A DNA stretch of 64,000 bases from an uncultured Oscillospiraceae bacterium. GTDB lineage: Bacteria; Bacillota; Clostridia; Oscillospirales; Acutalibacteraceae. Position 1 is the stretch's first letter. Each line of letters starts with the position of its first letter. The DNA lies in NCBI GenBank assembly GCA_902465155.1, contig CABQLY010000001.1, positions 186,001 to 250,000 on the forward strand, read 5' to 3'. Below, piece after piece: positions 33,643 through 42,138 of this stretch. Made by a program: the position numbers and the translations under genes. The notes under the pieces were generated by a model. It made no database searches and was not told the origin of the DNA. It saw nothing but the letters and a program-made list of their open reading frames with translations.

Positions 33643-34044
33643 ATGAACATTGCTGTAATTGCGCACGACGCTAAAAAAGAATTAATGGTTCAATTTTGCA
33701 TTGCTTATTGCGGCGTTTTAAGCCGGCACAAAATTTTTGCAACCGGCACAACCGGCAAGCTGGTGGCGGAGGCCACGGGGTTGGATATTACCCGTTTTTT
33801 AAGCGGCGCGCAAGGCGGCGCACAGCAAATTGTTTCCCGCATTAGCTGCGAGGAGATTGATTTAGTTTTGTTTTTCCGCGATCCGTTAGACCGTAAGCCC
33901 AGCGAGCCGGATGAAAAGGTTTTGCTGAATATTTGCGATGTTCACAACATTCCGGTTGCCACCAACATTGCCACCGCCGAGGTTTTAATTCACGGCTTAG
34001 AGCGCGGCGATTTGGACTGGCGCGAGATTTTGCGCACAAAATAA
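33643..34044 (+). CDS. mgsA: methylglyoxal synthase
   Basis: A 133-residue enzyme that converts dihydroxyacetone phosphate to methylglyoxal, a by-pass of lower glycolysis under phosphate limitation. IAVIAHDAKKELMVQF, FATGTTGKLV, SGAQGGAQQI and LVLFFRDPLDRKPSEPDEKVLLN contain the conserved catalytic His and Asp and the phosphate-binding residues. AAAGGAAG lies upstream of the ATG. It follows minD, a remnant of the usual clostridial min-rod-mgsA order. Confidence 0.96.
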   Translation: MNIAVIAHDAKKELMVQFCIAYCGVLSRHKIFATGTTGKLVAEATGLDITRFLSGAQGGAQQIVSRISCEEIDLVLFFRDPLDRKPSEPDEKVLLNICDVHNIPVATNIATAEVLIHGLERGDLDWREILRTK

Positions 34045-34179
34045 TAAAAACGCACCGTAAACGGGCGGGCCGTGAGGTTCGCCTGTTCGTTATTTTAATA
34101 TTATTTCATTTAATTTTAAAATTATTTGGCCCTGGCGGCTTTTGCCGCAGCCATTTGTTGGAGAGAAGGATTTTTAACC

Positions 34180-35967
34180 ATGAAGTTAGATAAAATGACC
34201 GGCCTAAAGCGCACCCATTACTGCGGGGAGGTTACCGCGGCCGATTTGGAAAAAACCATTACCGTTTGCGGTTGGGCCGCCCGGCAGCGCGATTTAGGGC
34301 AGCTGATTTTTATTGACCTGCGCGACCGTACCGGCATTTTACAGCTGGCGTTTGACGACCACACCGCCCGTGCCGTTTTTGAAAAGGCCTTTGCCGTGCG
34401 CAGTGAGTTTGTGCTGATGGCGCAGGGCGTGGTGCGCCGCCGCTCCTCGGTAAACACCGATCTTAAAACCGGCGAGTTGGAGCTGTTTGTGCAGGATCTG
34501 CGCATTTTAGGCGCGGCCGAGACTCCACCGTTTGAGGTTTTAGACGCCACCAAAGCCAAGGACGAGTTGCGACTGAAGTACCGTTACTTAGACCTTCGCC
34601 GCCCCAAGCTGCAACAAAACATTATGCTGCGGCACCGCATTGCCAAGGTTGCGCGGGACTTTTTTGACCAAAACGGATTCTTAGAAATTGAAACCCCCAC
34701 GCTGATTAAATCTACCCCCGAGGGTGCAAGGGATTATTTAGTTCCCTCCCGGGTGCACCCGGGCGCGTTTTACGCGCTGCCGCAATCACCCCAGTTGTAC
34801 AAGCAGCTGTTAATGCTTTCGGGGTTCGACCGCTATGTGCAGTTAGCGCGCTGCTACCGTGATGAGGACCTGCGCGCCGACCGTCAGCCCGAATTTACCC
34901 AAATTGACCTTGAAATGTCCTTTGTGGAGATGGAGGATGTTTTGCAAATTGGGGAACAGTTTATTAAATACCTGTTTAAAAATGTATTGGGAGAGGAAAT
35001 TACCGAGCCCATTGAGCGCATGAAGTATAACGACGCCTTAGAAAATTACGGCTCCGACAAGCCGGATGTACGCTTTGAAATGAAGCTGCGCGACCTTTCG
35101 GACCTGGTGGCCGATTGCGGGTTTGGCGTTTTTGCCGATACGGTAAAATCGGGCGGCACGGTGCGCTGCATTACCGCTAAAAACGCGGCCGCCGTTTTAA
35201 CCCGAAAAGAAATTGACCGCCTGACCGAGTATGTGCGCGGCATTGGCGCTAAGGGCCTGGCCTTTGTGCGCTGGGCCGAGCAAACGCCCAGCTGCTCGTT
35301 TGCCAAATTTTTAACCGAGGAGCAGTTTGCCGCCATTTTGGCCCGCGCCGGCGCCGAGCAGGGGGATGTTGTTTTCATAATTGCCGACCGTAAGGCCACG
35401 GCGCTTTCCACCCTTGGGGCGCTGCGGTTAGAGGTTGCCCGCAAGTTAAACATTATTCCAAAGCAGAATAAATTTTTGTGGATTACCGAGTTCCCGTTTT
35501 TTGAGTTTGATGAGGAAACCGGCACCTATAACGCCATGCATCACCCCTTTACCGCCCCGCTGGATGAATGTGTGCAGTACTTAGATTCCGCGCCGGAAAA
35601 GGTTTACGCCAAAGCGTACGATTTAGTATTAAACGGGGTAGAGCTTTCCAGCGGCTCTATTCGAATTACCGACCCCGAGCTGCAGCAAAAAATGTTTGCT
35701 GCGCTGGGGCTTACCCCGCAGCAGGCCGAGGAAAAATTCGGCTTTTTGGTAAACGCCTTTAAATACGGCGCTCCGCCGCACGGCGGCATGGGCCTTGGGT
35801 TAGACCGTTTGGTAATGCTTATGTCGCAAAGCGAAAGCCTGCGAGATGTAATTGCCTTTCCAAAGGTGCAAAACGCCAGTGAGCTTATGAGCGGCGCCCC
35901 CGCCGAGGTAGACCCGCAGCAGCTGCAGGAGCTGGAAATTGCCGTAGCCCCCAAAGGGCAGAATTAG
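34180..35967 (+). CDS. aspS: aspartyl-tRNA synthetase
   Basis: A 595-residue class II synthetase, normal bacterial length. An N-terminal OB-fold for the anticodon (GWAARQRDLGQLIFIDLRDRTG), motif 2 RDEDLRADRQPEFTQIDLEMSF, a bacterial GAD insertion, and motif 3 GMGLGLDRLVMLM are visible. The ATG was chosen because AAGGA lies upstream; an in-frame extension to 34126 lacks one. I cannot tell from sequence whether it is discriminating (Asp only) or also charges tRNA-Asn. The upstream 130 bases show no T-box. Confidence 0.97.
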   Translation: MKLDKMTGLKRTHYCGEVTAADLEKTITVCGWAARQRDLGQLIFIDLRDRTGILQLAFDDHTARAVFEKAFAVRSEFVLMAQGVVRRRSSVNTDLKTGELELFVQDLRILGAAETPPFEVLDATKAKDELRLKYRYLDLRRPKLQQNIMLRHRIAKVARDFFDQNGFLEIETPTLIKSTPEGARDYLVPSRVHPGAFYALPQSPQLYKQLLMLSGFDRYVQLARCYRDEDLRADRQPEFTQIDLEMSFVEMEDVLQIGEQFIKYLFKNVLGEEITEPIERMKYNDALENYGSDKPDVRFEMKLRDLSDLVADCGFGVFADTVKSGGTVRCITAKNAAAVLTRKEIDRLTEYVRGIGAKGLAFVRWAEQTPSCSFAKFLTEEQFAAILARAGAEQGDVVFIIADRKATALSTLGALRLEVARKLNIIPKQNKFLWITEFPFFEFDEETGTYNAMHHPFTAPLDECVQYLDSAPEKVYAKAYDLVLNGVELSSGSIRITDPELQQKMFAALGLTPQQAEEKFGFLVNAFKYGAPPHGGMGLGLDRLVMLMSQSESLRDVIAFPKVQNASELMSGAPAEVDPQQLQELEIAVAPKGQN

Positions 35968-36234
35968 CTTTTTGCCGCCGCTAAGCCGGCTGTTTTGGCC
36001 CTAAAACCAACCAAGGGCCCGGCCGTTTTAGGCCAAATTCGGCGGCTTTTGGGCGCAGGGCTGCCTAAATGCCTAAACCCAAAGCGGGCAGCAGGCGGGC
36101 GTTTTTTACCGCCCTTTGTGCGCTAAAAAGGCGCAGGGCTGCTGTTTAGGTAAATTTTTAAACCAAAGGCCGCCCCAAAACGCCAAAACCGGGCGTTTGG
36201 GGCTTGCCGGAATAATAGGTAAAGGAGAATGAAA

Positions 36235-38181
36235 ATGGGAAAAACCATTGCACAAAAAATAATTGCCGCCCATTTGGTGGAGGGCGAGATGATTCCCGGG
36301 CAGGATATTGGCCTGAAAATTGACCAAACCCTAACGCAGGATGCCACCGGGACCATGGCCTATTTGGAGTTTGAGGCCATGGGGGTAGATCGGGTAAAAA
36401 CCGAGCGCTCGGTTGCGTATATTGATCACAACACCCTGCAAACCGGGTTTGAAAACGCCGACGACCACAGGTACATACAGTCGGTATGTAAAAAACACGG
36501 CATTTACTATTCTCACCCCGGCAACGGCATTTGCCACCAGGTGCATTTAGAGCGGTTTTCGGTGCCGGGCAAAACGCTGATCGGCTCCGATTCGCACACC
36601 CCCACCTGCGGCGGCATGGGTATGCTGGCCATGGGCGCTGGCGGTATGGATGTTGCGGTGGCCATGGGCGGCGGCGCGTACCATATTCCAATGCCAAAAA
36701 TGCTGCGGGTAAACCTTTTGGGCCGGCTGCGCCCCTTTGTTTCGGCAAAGGATATTATTTTAGAGGTTTTGCGTCAGCTTTCGGTAAAGGGCGGCGTTGG
36801 CTATGTGGTAGAGTACGCCGGCGAGGGGGTTCAAACCCTTTCGGTGCCGGAGCGGGCTACCATTACCAACATGGGCGCCGAGCTGGGGGCTTCTACCTCT
36901 ATTTTTCCGGCCGATGAGGTAACCAAGGCCTTTTTAACCGCCCAAGGCCGCGCGCAGGATTTTACCGAGCTGCACAGCGACCCCGACGCCGTTTACGACA
37001 AGGAAATTACCGTAGATCTTTCGGCCTTAGAGCCGCTGGCCGCCATGCCCCACTCGCCCGATAATGTTAAAAAGGTTAAAGAAATTGGCAAGCTGAAGGT
37101 AGACCAGGTTTTAATTGGCAGCTGCACCAATTCCTCGCTGTTTGATATGCTAAAGGTTGCCGCGTTGTTAGACGGCAAAACCGTTGACCCCACCGTTAGC
37201 GTTGGCATTGCGCCGGGCTCTAAGCAGGTGCTGTATATGCTTTCGCAGTGCGGGGCGCTGGCTAAAATTATTGCCGCCGGGGTGCGCGTGTTAGAGTGCG
37301 CCTGCGGCCCCTGCATTGGCATGGGCCAAGCGCCAAACTCTGCCGGCGTTTCGCTGCGCACCTTTAACCGTAATTTCGAGGGGCGCTCCGGCACGGCCGA
37401 CGCGGGCGTTTACCTTGTTAGCCCCGAAACGGCGGTAGCCGCCGCGCTAACCGGCTACATGACCGACCCCACCACCCTAAAAACCGACCTTTCCGGCATT
37501 ACGCTGCCGGAGCGTTTTGTGGTGAACGACAATTTAATTGACCCGCCTGCCCCGGCAGAGCAGGCCGGCGCGGTGCAAATTGTGCGCGGGCCAAACATTA
37601 AGCCCTTTCCTAAAACCGAGCCGCTGGCCGAAAGCATTTCCGCCAAGGCCATTTTAAAGGTTGGCGACAACATTACAACCGACCACATTATGCCGGCCGG
37701 CGCCAAAATTTTGCCGTTCCGCTCTAATATTCCGTATATGTCAAACTTTTGCTTTACCCGGTGCGATGAAAACTTCCCCGCCAACTGCAAAAAAGAGGGC
37801 AAGGGCATTATTGTAGGGGGCGAAAATTACGGTCAGGGCTCCTCGCGCGAGCACGCTGCGCTGGTACCGCTGTATTTGGGCATTAAGGCCGTTGTGGCCA
37901 AAAGCTTTGCCCGTATTCATGTAGCCAATTTGGTAAACGCGGGCATTATTCCGCTTACCTTTGCCAACCCCGCCGATTATAACGATATTGATTTTATGGA
38001 CGAATTGGAGCTTTCCAACATTCGCCAGGCGGTGCAGGCCGGCGCCAAGGCCGTAACCCTTCTAAACAAAACCAATGGCCACACCTACCAGCTAAACACC
38101 GGTTTTTCCAACCGGTCGGCCGAAATGCTGTTGTGCGGCGGCCTGTTAAATTACACCCGCATTTGCGCAGAAAGGAAGTAA
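36235..38181 (+). CDS. aconitate hydratase, small LeuC-related form
   Basis: A 648-residue aconitase of the shorter LeuC/LeuD-related type, with large and small subunit regions fused. The [4Fe-4S] cysteines are in IGSCTNSS and CACGPCIGMG, and the substrate-binding motif IGSDSHTPTCGGMG and the swivel-domain GGENYGQGSSREHAA are present. It converts citrate to isocitrate. AAAGGAG lies seven bases before the chosen ATG. Followed at six bases by isocitrate dehydrogenase, so both form the oxidative branch from citrate to 2-oxoglutarate, probably for glutamate synthesis. Confidence 0.93.
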   Translation: MGKTIAQKIIAAHLVEGEMIPGQDIGLKIDQTLTQDATGTMAYLEFEAMGVDRVKTERSVAYIDHNTLQTGFENADDHRYIQSVCKKHGIYYSHPGNGICHQVHLERFSVPGKTLIGSDSHTPTCGGMGMLAMGAGGMDVAVAMGGGAYHIPMPKMLRVNLLGRLRPFVSAKDIILEVLRQLSVKGGVGYVVEYAGEGVQTLSVPERATITNMGAELGASTSIFPADEVTKAFLTAQGRAQDFTELHSDPDAVYDKEITVDLSALEPLAAMPHSPDNVKKVKEIGKLKVDQVLIGSCTNSSLFDMLKVAALLDGKTVDPTVSVGIAPGSKQVLYMLSQCGALAKIIAAGVRVLECACGPCIGMGQAPNSAGVSLRTFNRNFEGRSGTADAGVYLVSPETAVAAALTGYMTDPTTLKTDLSGITLPERFVVNDNLIDPPAPAEQAGAVQIVRGPNIKPFPKTEPLAESISAKAILKVGDNITTDHIMPAGAKILPFRSNIPYMSNFCFTRCDENFPANCKKEGKGIIVGGENYGQGSSREHAALVPLYLGIKAVVAKSFARIHVANLVNAGIIPLTFANPADYNDIDFMDELELSNIRQAVQAGAKAVTLLNKTNGHTYQLNTGFSNRSAEMLLCGGLLNYTRICAERK

Positions 38182-38187
38182 TTATTC

Positions 38188-39354
38188 ATGAATAAAGAAT
38201 TGCAAATTAAAACCGCGGTAGAAAAGTTTGAGGCGCTTATTCGCAAGCAGCAGGAGCGCGCCGAGCGTATTCGCGCCGAAAAGGAATACACCGATTACAA
38301 AAATTTAGATAAACTGATTATTGGCGTTTGCGGGGGCGACGGCATTGGCCCGGTTATTACCAACGAGGCCGCCCGCGTACTGGAATTTTTATTAAGGGAC
38401 GAGGTAGAGGCCGGCAAGGTAGAGTTTCGTACCATTAACGGCCTGACCATTGAAAACCGCGCCGCTGCCGGCAAGGCTATTCCGGATGATGTTTTAGCCG
38501 AGCTGAAAAAGTGCCATGTTATTTTAAAGGGCCCCACCACCACCCCCCGCGCGGGCGATGAATGGCCGAATATTGAAAGCGCCAATGTTGCCATGCGTAA
38601 AGAGCTGGATTTGTTTTGCAATATGCGCCCGGTGCGCGTGCCGGAGCAGGGCATTGATTGGACCTTCTTCCGCGAGAATACCGAGGGCGGCTACGCGGTT
38701 GGCTCTGAGGGTCAGCATATTACCGACGATTTAGCCGTTGACTTTGTTGTGGCTACCACCGAGGGCTGCGAGCGCATTGCCCGCCTGGCTTACGAGTACG
38801 CCAAGAACAACGGAAAAGAGCGTGTTTCTATTATTACCAAGGCGAATGTAATTAAAACTACCGACGGTAAGTTTTTAAAAATTTGCCAAAAGGTAGGGGA
38901 GGAATACCCCGAAATTACCACCGACGACTGGTACATTGATATTACCACCGCGAAGTTAATTGATGAAAAGCGCCGCCGCGATTTTAAAGTTTTTGTGCTG
39001 CCGAATTTGTACGGCGATATTATTACCGATGAGGCTGCCGAGTTCCAGGGTGGCGTTGGTACGGCCGGCAGCGCTAATATTGGCAAGCGCTACGCTATGT
39101 TCGAGGCTATTCACGGCTCTGCGCCCCGCATGGTTAAAGAGGGGCGCGCCCAGTACGCCGACCCGTGCTCTATGCTGCGGGCCGCCGTTATGCTGCTGCA
39201 GCACATTGGCCTCAACAAGCAGGCCGAGCGGTTGGAGCAGGCGCTGGATATTTGTATGTTTAAAGAAAAAAAGCTGCAAATTACCGGTCGGGATACCGGC
39301 TGCACCTGCCAGGAGTTTGGCAATTATGTTATGCAGACCATTCAAAGCCTGTAA
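38188..39354 (+). CDS. isocitrate/isopropylmalate dehydrogenase family protein, probable isocitrate dehydrogenase
   Basis: A 388-residue decarboxylating dehydrogenase. GGDGIGPVITNEAAR, LKGPTTTPRAGDEWPNIES, RENTEGGYAVGSEG and the metal-binding PNLYGDIITDEAAEFQGG are present. The context directly after aconitase points to isocitrate rather than isopropylmalate. An N-terminal extension of about 40 charged residues precedes the core. Coenzyme (NAD or NADP) cannot be settled here. The rex gene that follows suggests a link to NADH/NAD balance. Confidence 0.9.
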   Translation: MNKELQIKTAVEKFEALIRKQQERAERIRAEKEYTDYKNLDKLIIGVCGGDGIGPVITNEAARVLEFLLRDEVEAGKVEFRTINGLTIENRAAAGKAIPDDVLAELKKCHVILKGPTTTPRAGDEWPNIESANVAMRKELDLFCNMRPVRVPEQGIDWTFFRENTEGGYAVGSEGQHITDDLAVDFVVATTEGCERIARLAYEYAKNNGKERVSIITKANVIKTTDGKFLKICQKVGEEYPEITTDDWYIDITTAKLIDEKRRRDFKVFVLPNLYGDIITDEAAEFQGGVGTAGSANIGKRYAMFEAIHGSAPRMVKEGRAQYADPCSMLRAAVMLLQHIGLNKQAERLEQALDICMFKEKKLQITGRDTGCTCQEFGNYVMQTIQSL

Positions 39355-39417
39355 CAAAAATGGGCCGGGTTGCCTTTCGGTCGCCCGGCCGCTATTTTTA
39401 AAAAAGGGGGAATTTTG

Positions 39418-40062
39418 TTGCAGTATTCAAACGGTATTTCGGCGTTGGTTATTAAGCGCTTGCCGCGGTATTACCGCTTTTTAGGGGATTTAAAAAGCGC
39501 CGGAATGACGCGAATTTCCTCCGGCGAGCTGGCCAAAAAAATGGGCGTTACCGCCAGCCAGATCCGGCAGGATCTAAATTGCTTTGGCGGCTTTGGCCAG
39601 CAGGGCTACGGCTATAATATTGAGCAGCTGCAGCAGGAGATTGGCCGCATTTTAGGCTTAAACCAGCCCCAAAAAACAATTTTAATTGGTGCCGGTAATT
39701 TGGGCCGCGCCATTGCAAATCACATGGTGTTTGAAACCAAGGGCTTTCGCCTTATTGGCATTTTTGACAAAATAGAAGCCATGACCGGACGCATTATTAA
39801 AGGTATTCCGGTTCGCAATATTAACGATATTGATGAATTTTGCAAGGAGAATTTTCCAACGGCGGCTATTTTGTGTATTCCAAAGGCCGAGGCCGAAAAG
39901 CTTTGCGATACCCTAATTGCCCTTGGCATTAAGGGGTTTTGGAACTTTTCGCACAGCGACCTTTCGGTAAAGCACGCCGGCATTGCGGTAGAAAATGTTC
40001 ATTTGGGGGATAGCCTTATGCGGCTTTCCTACAACATTCACAGCTTAGAAAAACAAAGCTAA
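39418..40062 (+). CDS. rex: redox-sensing transcriptional repressor Rex
   Basis: A 214-residue NADH-sensing repressor. The N-terminal winged helix (RLPRYYRFLGDLKSAGMTRISSGELA ... SQIRQDLNCFGGFGQQGYGY) is followed by a Rossmann domain with TILIGAGNLGRAIANH and GIFDKI. Rex releases DNA when NADH is high and controls fermentation genes in Firmicutes. The start is TTG with AAGGGGG seven bases upstream; the longer frame has no ribosome binding site. It lies after aconitase and isocitrate dehydrogenase, two redox-linked genes. A candidate Rex site is near 8350. Confidence 0.96.
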   Translation: MQYSNGISALVIKRLPRYYRFLGDLKSAGMTRISSGELAKKMGVTASQIRQDLNCFGGFGQQGYGYNIEQLQQEIGRILGLNQPQKTILIGAGNLGRAIANHMVFETKGFRLIGIFDKIEAMTGRIIKGIPVRNINDIDEFCKENFPTAAILCIPKAEAEKLCDTLIALGIKGFWNFSHSDLSVKHAGIAVENVHLGDSLMRLSYNIHSLEKQS

Positions 40063-40122
40063 GCTTAAAACAAAGCCGCCAACATTTTAGCGGCTTGGGG
40101 CAATAAAGCAATTTAAAATTAG

Positions 40123-40166
40123 CGCCGCCCCGTGCAGCAGGCCTGCTGCACGGGGCGGCGTGTTTT
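40123..40166. terminator. 19-bp perfect palindromic terminator
   Basis: CGCCGCCCCGTGCAGCAGG joined directly to its reverse complement, then TGTTTTGTTTT on the plus strand. Lies between convergent rex and ABC exporter genes. Confidence 0.85.
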
Positions 40167-40194
40167 GTTTTAAAAGGGTTGGGCTTGTGTTTAA

Positions 40195-42138
40195 TTATTC
40201 CAGCTCAAAAGCGCCGGTGTAAAGCCGGTAATAGGTTCCCTTTTGGGCAATTAGCTCGGCGTGGCTGCCGCGCTCAATAATGCGGCCGTGATCCAGCACC
40301 ATAATCACATCGGCATTTTTTACGGTAGAAAGCCGGTGTGCAATAACAAAAACGGTTCGGCCCTTCATTAGGCTGTCCATGCCCTGCTGCACAATGGCCT
40401 CGGTTCTGGTATCAATCGAGGAGGTTGCCTCGTCTAAAATCATAACCGGCGGGTCGGCCACGGCGGCGCGGGCAATGGCAATTAGCTGCCGCTGCCCCTG
40501 CGAAAGGTTGGCGCCGTTGCCCGAAAGCAGGGTGTTGTACCCTTGCGGCAGCCGGGTAATAAAGCTGTTGGCCCCGGCCAATTTGGCGGCGGCAATGCAC
40601 TCGTCGTCGGTGGCCTCCAGCCGCCCGTAACGAATATTATCCATTACCGTGCCGGTAAACAAATTGGTTTCCTGCAGCACCAGCCCTAAGCTGCGGCGCA
40701 GGTCTTGCTTTTTAATTTTGTTAATGTTAATGCCGTCGTACCGAATTTTGCCGTCGGCAATATCGTAAAAACGGTTAATTAAATTGGTTATGGTTGTTTT
40801 GCCGGCGCCGGTTGCCCCAACAAAGGCAACCTTTTGCCCCGGCTTGGCGTAAACCGTAACATCGTGCAGCACCTGCTTTTCCGGGCTGTAGCCAAAATCA
40901 ACCCCGTTCAGGCAAACATCGCCGCGTAAAGGGGTGTAGGTTAGGGTGCCGTCCCCGTGCGGGTGCTTCCAGGCCCAGTGCCCGGTGTGCCCGGCGGCCT
41001 CCCGCACCTCGCCGTTTTTTAAAACCGTGCAGTTTACCAGGGTAACATAGCCGCTGTCGGCCTCCGGCTGTTCATCCATTAAGCTAAAAATGCGCCCGGC
41101 GCCCGCCATGCCCATAACAATGGCGTTAATTTGCTGCGAAACCTGGTTTACATTGCCGGTAAATTGCTTGGTCATGTTTAAAAACGGCACAACAATGTCA
41201 ATAGAAAAGGCTAAGCCCGAAAGGCTTAAATTCGGCATACCGGTTAGCAAAAAAATGCCCCCCGCCATGGCCGATATTACATAAAGAATGTTGCCAATGT
41301 TCATAATAACCGGGCCCAGTACATTGGCGTAGGCGTGGGCACGGTAGCTGTCCTCAAACAAAGCGTCGTTAATTTTTTTAAAGTCGCCCTTGGCCTGCTC
41401 CTCGTGCGAAAAAACCTTAATTATCTTTTGGCCGTTCATCATCTCCTGCACAAAGGCCTCGGTTTTACCAACCGATTGCTGCTGCCGAATAAAGTATTTT
41501 GCCGAGCCGCCGCCAAATTTTTTAGAAACAAAAAACATTAACGCCACGCCCAGCAGCACTACCAGCGTCATAGGCAGGCTGTAATAAAGCATAATGCCCA
41601 GCACGGTTAAAACAATTACGCCCGATTGCAGCAAATTGGGCAGCGCCTGCGAAACCAGCTGCCGCAGGGTGTCAATATCGTTGGTGTAGTAGCTCATAAT
41701 GTCGCCGTGTTTGTGCGAGTCAAAATACTTAAGGGGTAGGTTCTGCATTCCGTCAAACATCCGGCGGCGCATTTTGTCTAAAAATCCCTGCGTAATGCCG
41801 GCCATTAGCTGGGTGTACAGGGTAATTAGCAGCATAGAAAGCACATAAAGCCCAATTAAAACAAAAACCAGGGGCAAAATCTCGGTTTTGGCGGTTTGCC
41901 AATTTAAATTGCCGCTGTTTAAATAGCGGGTAACAACCGCCAGCACCTTTTGGGTAAAAATGGCGGGAATAGAGCTTACAACGGCCGAAAGCACAATGCA
42001 GGCCATTGTTACCGGCAGCAGCACCGGGTAAAACCCAAACAGCATTTTAAGCACCCGGCCCAAAACGCCAAACCCGGCCGTTTTTTTAGCGGCGCCTTTG
42101 GTGCTGCCTTTTGGGGTTGTTGCTTGCTTTTTAGTCAT
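40195..42138 (-). CDS. heterodimeric ABC exporter subunit with canonical ATPase site
   Basis: A 647-residue half-transporter (about six membrane segments plus ATPase). Walker A GATGAGKTT, signature LSQGQRQ and Walker B VMILDEATSSID with the catalytic Glu are intact. An insertion of about 50 residues (HTGHWAWKHPHGDG region) lies between membrane and ATPase domains, as in YheH/BmrD-like partners. The N-terminus is basic and Ala/Thr-rich. It overlaps the 3' end of the partner gene by 8 bases. Likely exports lipids, drugs or peptides. Confidence 0.9.
   Translation of the reverse strand: MTKKQATTPKGSTKGAAKKTAGFGVLGRVLKMLFGFYPVLLPVTMACIVLSAVVSSIPAIFTQKVLAVVTRYLNSGNLNWQTAKTEILPLVFVLIGLYVLSMLLITLYTQLMAGITQGFLDKMRRRMFDGMQNLPLKYFDSHKHGDIMSYYTNDIDTLRQLVSQALPNLLQSGVIVLTVLGIMLYYSLPMTLVVLLGVALMFFVSKKFGGGSAKYFIRQQQSVGKTEAFVQEMMNGQKIIKVFSHEEQAKGDFKKINDALFEDSYRAHAYANVLGPVIMNIGNILYVISAMAGGIFLLTGMPNLSLSGLAFSIDIVVPFLNMTKQFTGNVNQVSQQINAIVMGMAGAGRIFSLMDEQPEADSGYVTLVNCTVLKNGEVREAAGHTGHWAWKHPHGDGTLTYTPLRGDVCLNGVDFGYSPEKQVLHDVTVYAKPGQKVAFVGATGAGKTTITNLINRFYDIADGKIRYDGININKIKKQDLRRSLGLVLQETNLFTGTVMDNIRYGRLEATDDECIAAAKLAGANSFITRLPQGYNTLLSGNGANLSQGQRQLIAIARAAVADPPVMILDEATSSIDTRTEAIVQQGMDSLMKGRTVFVIAHRLSTVKNADVIMVLDHGRIIERGSHAELIAQKGTYYRLYTGAFELE

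Noticed and set aside
34045..34179. Possible T-box leader for aspS
   Set aside because: No AGGGTGG-ACCGCG antiterminator sequence or terminator was found.
36158..36748. 196-codon minus-strand ORF over the aconitase start
   Set aside because: Shadow frame; aconitase motifs on the other strand are unambiguous.
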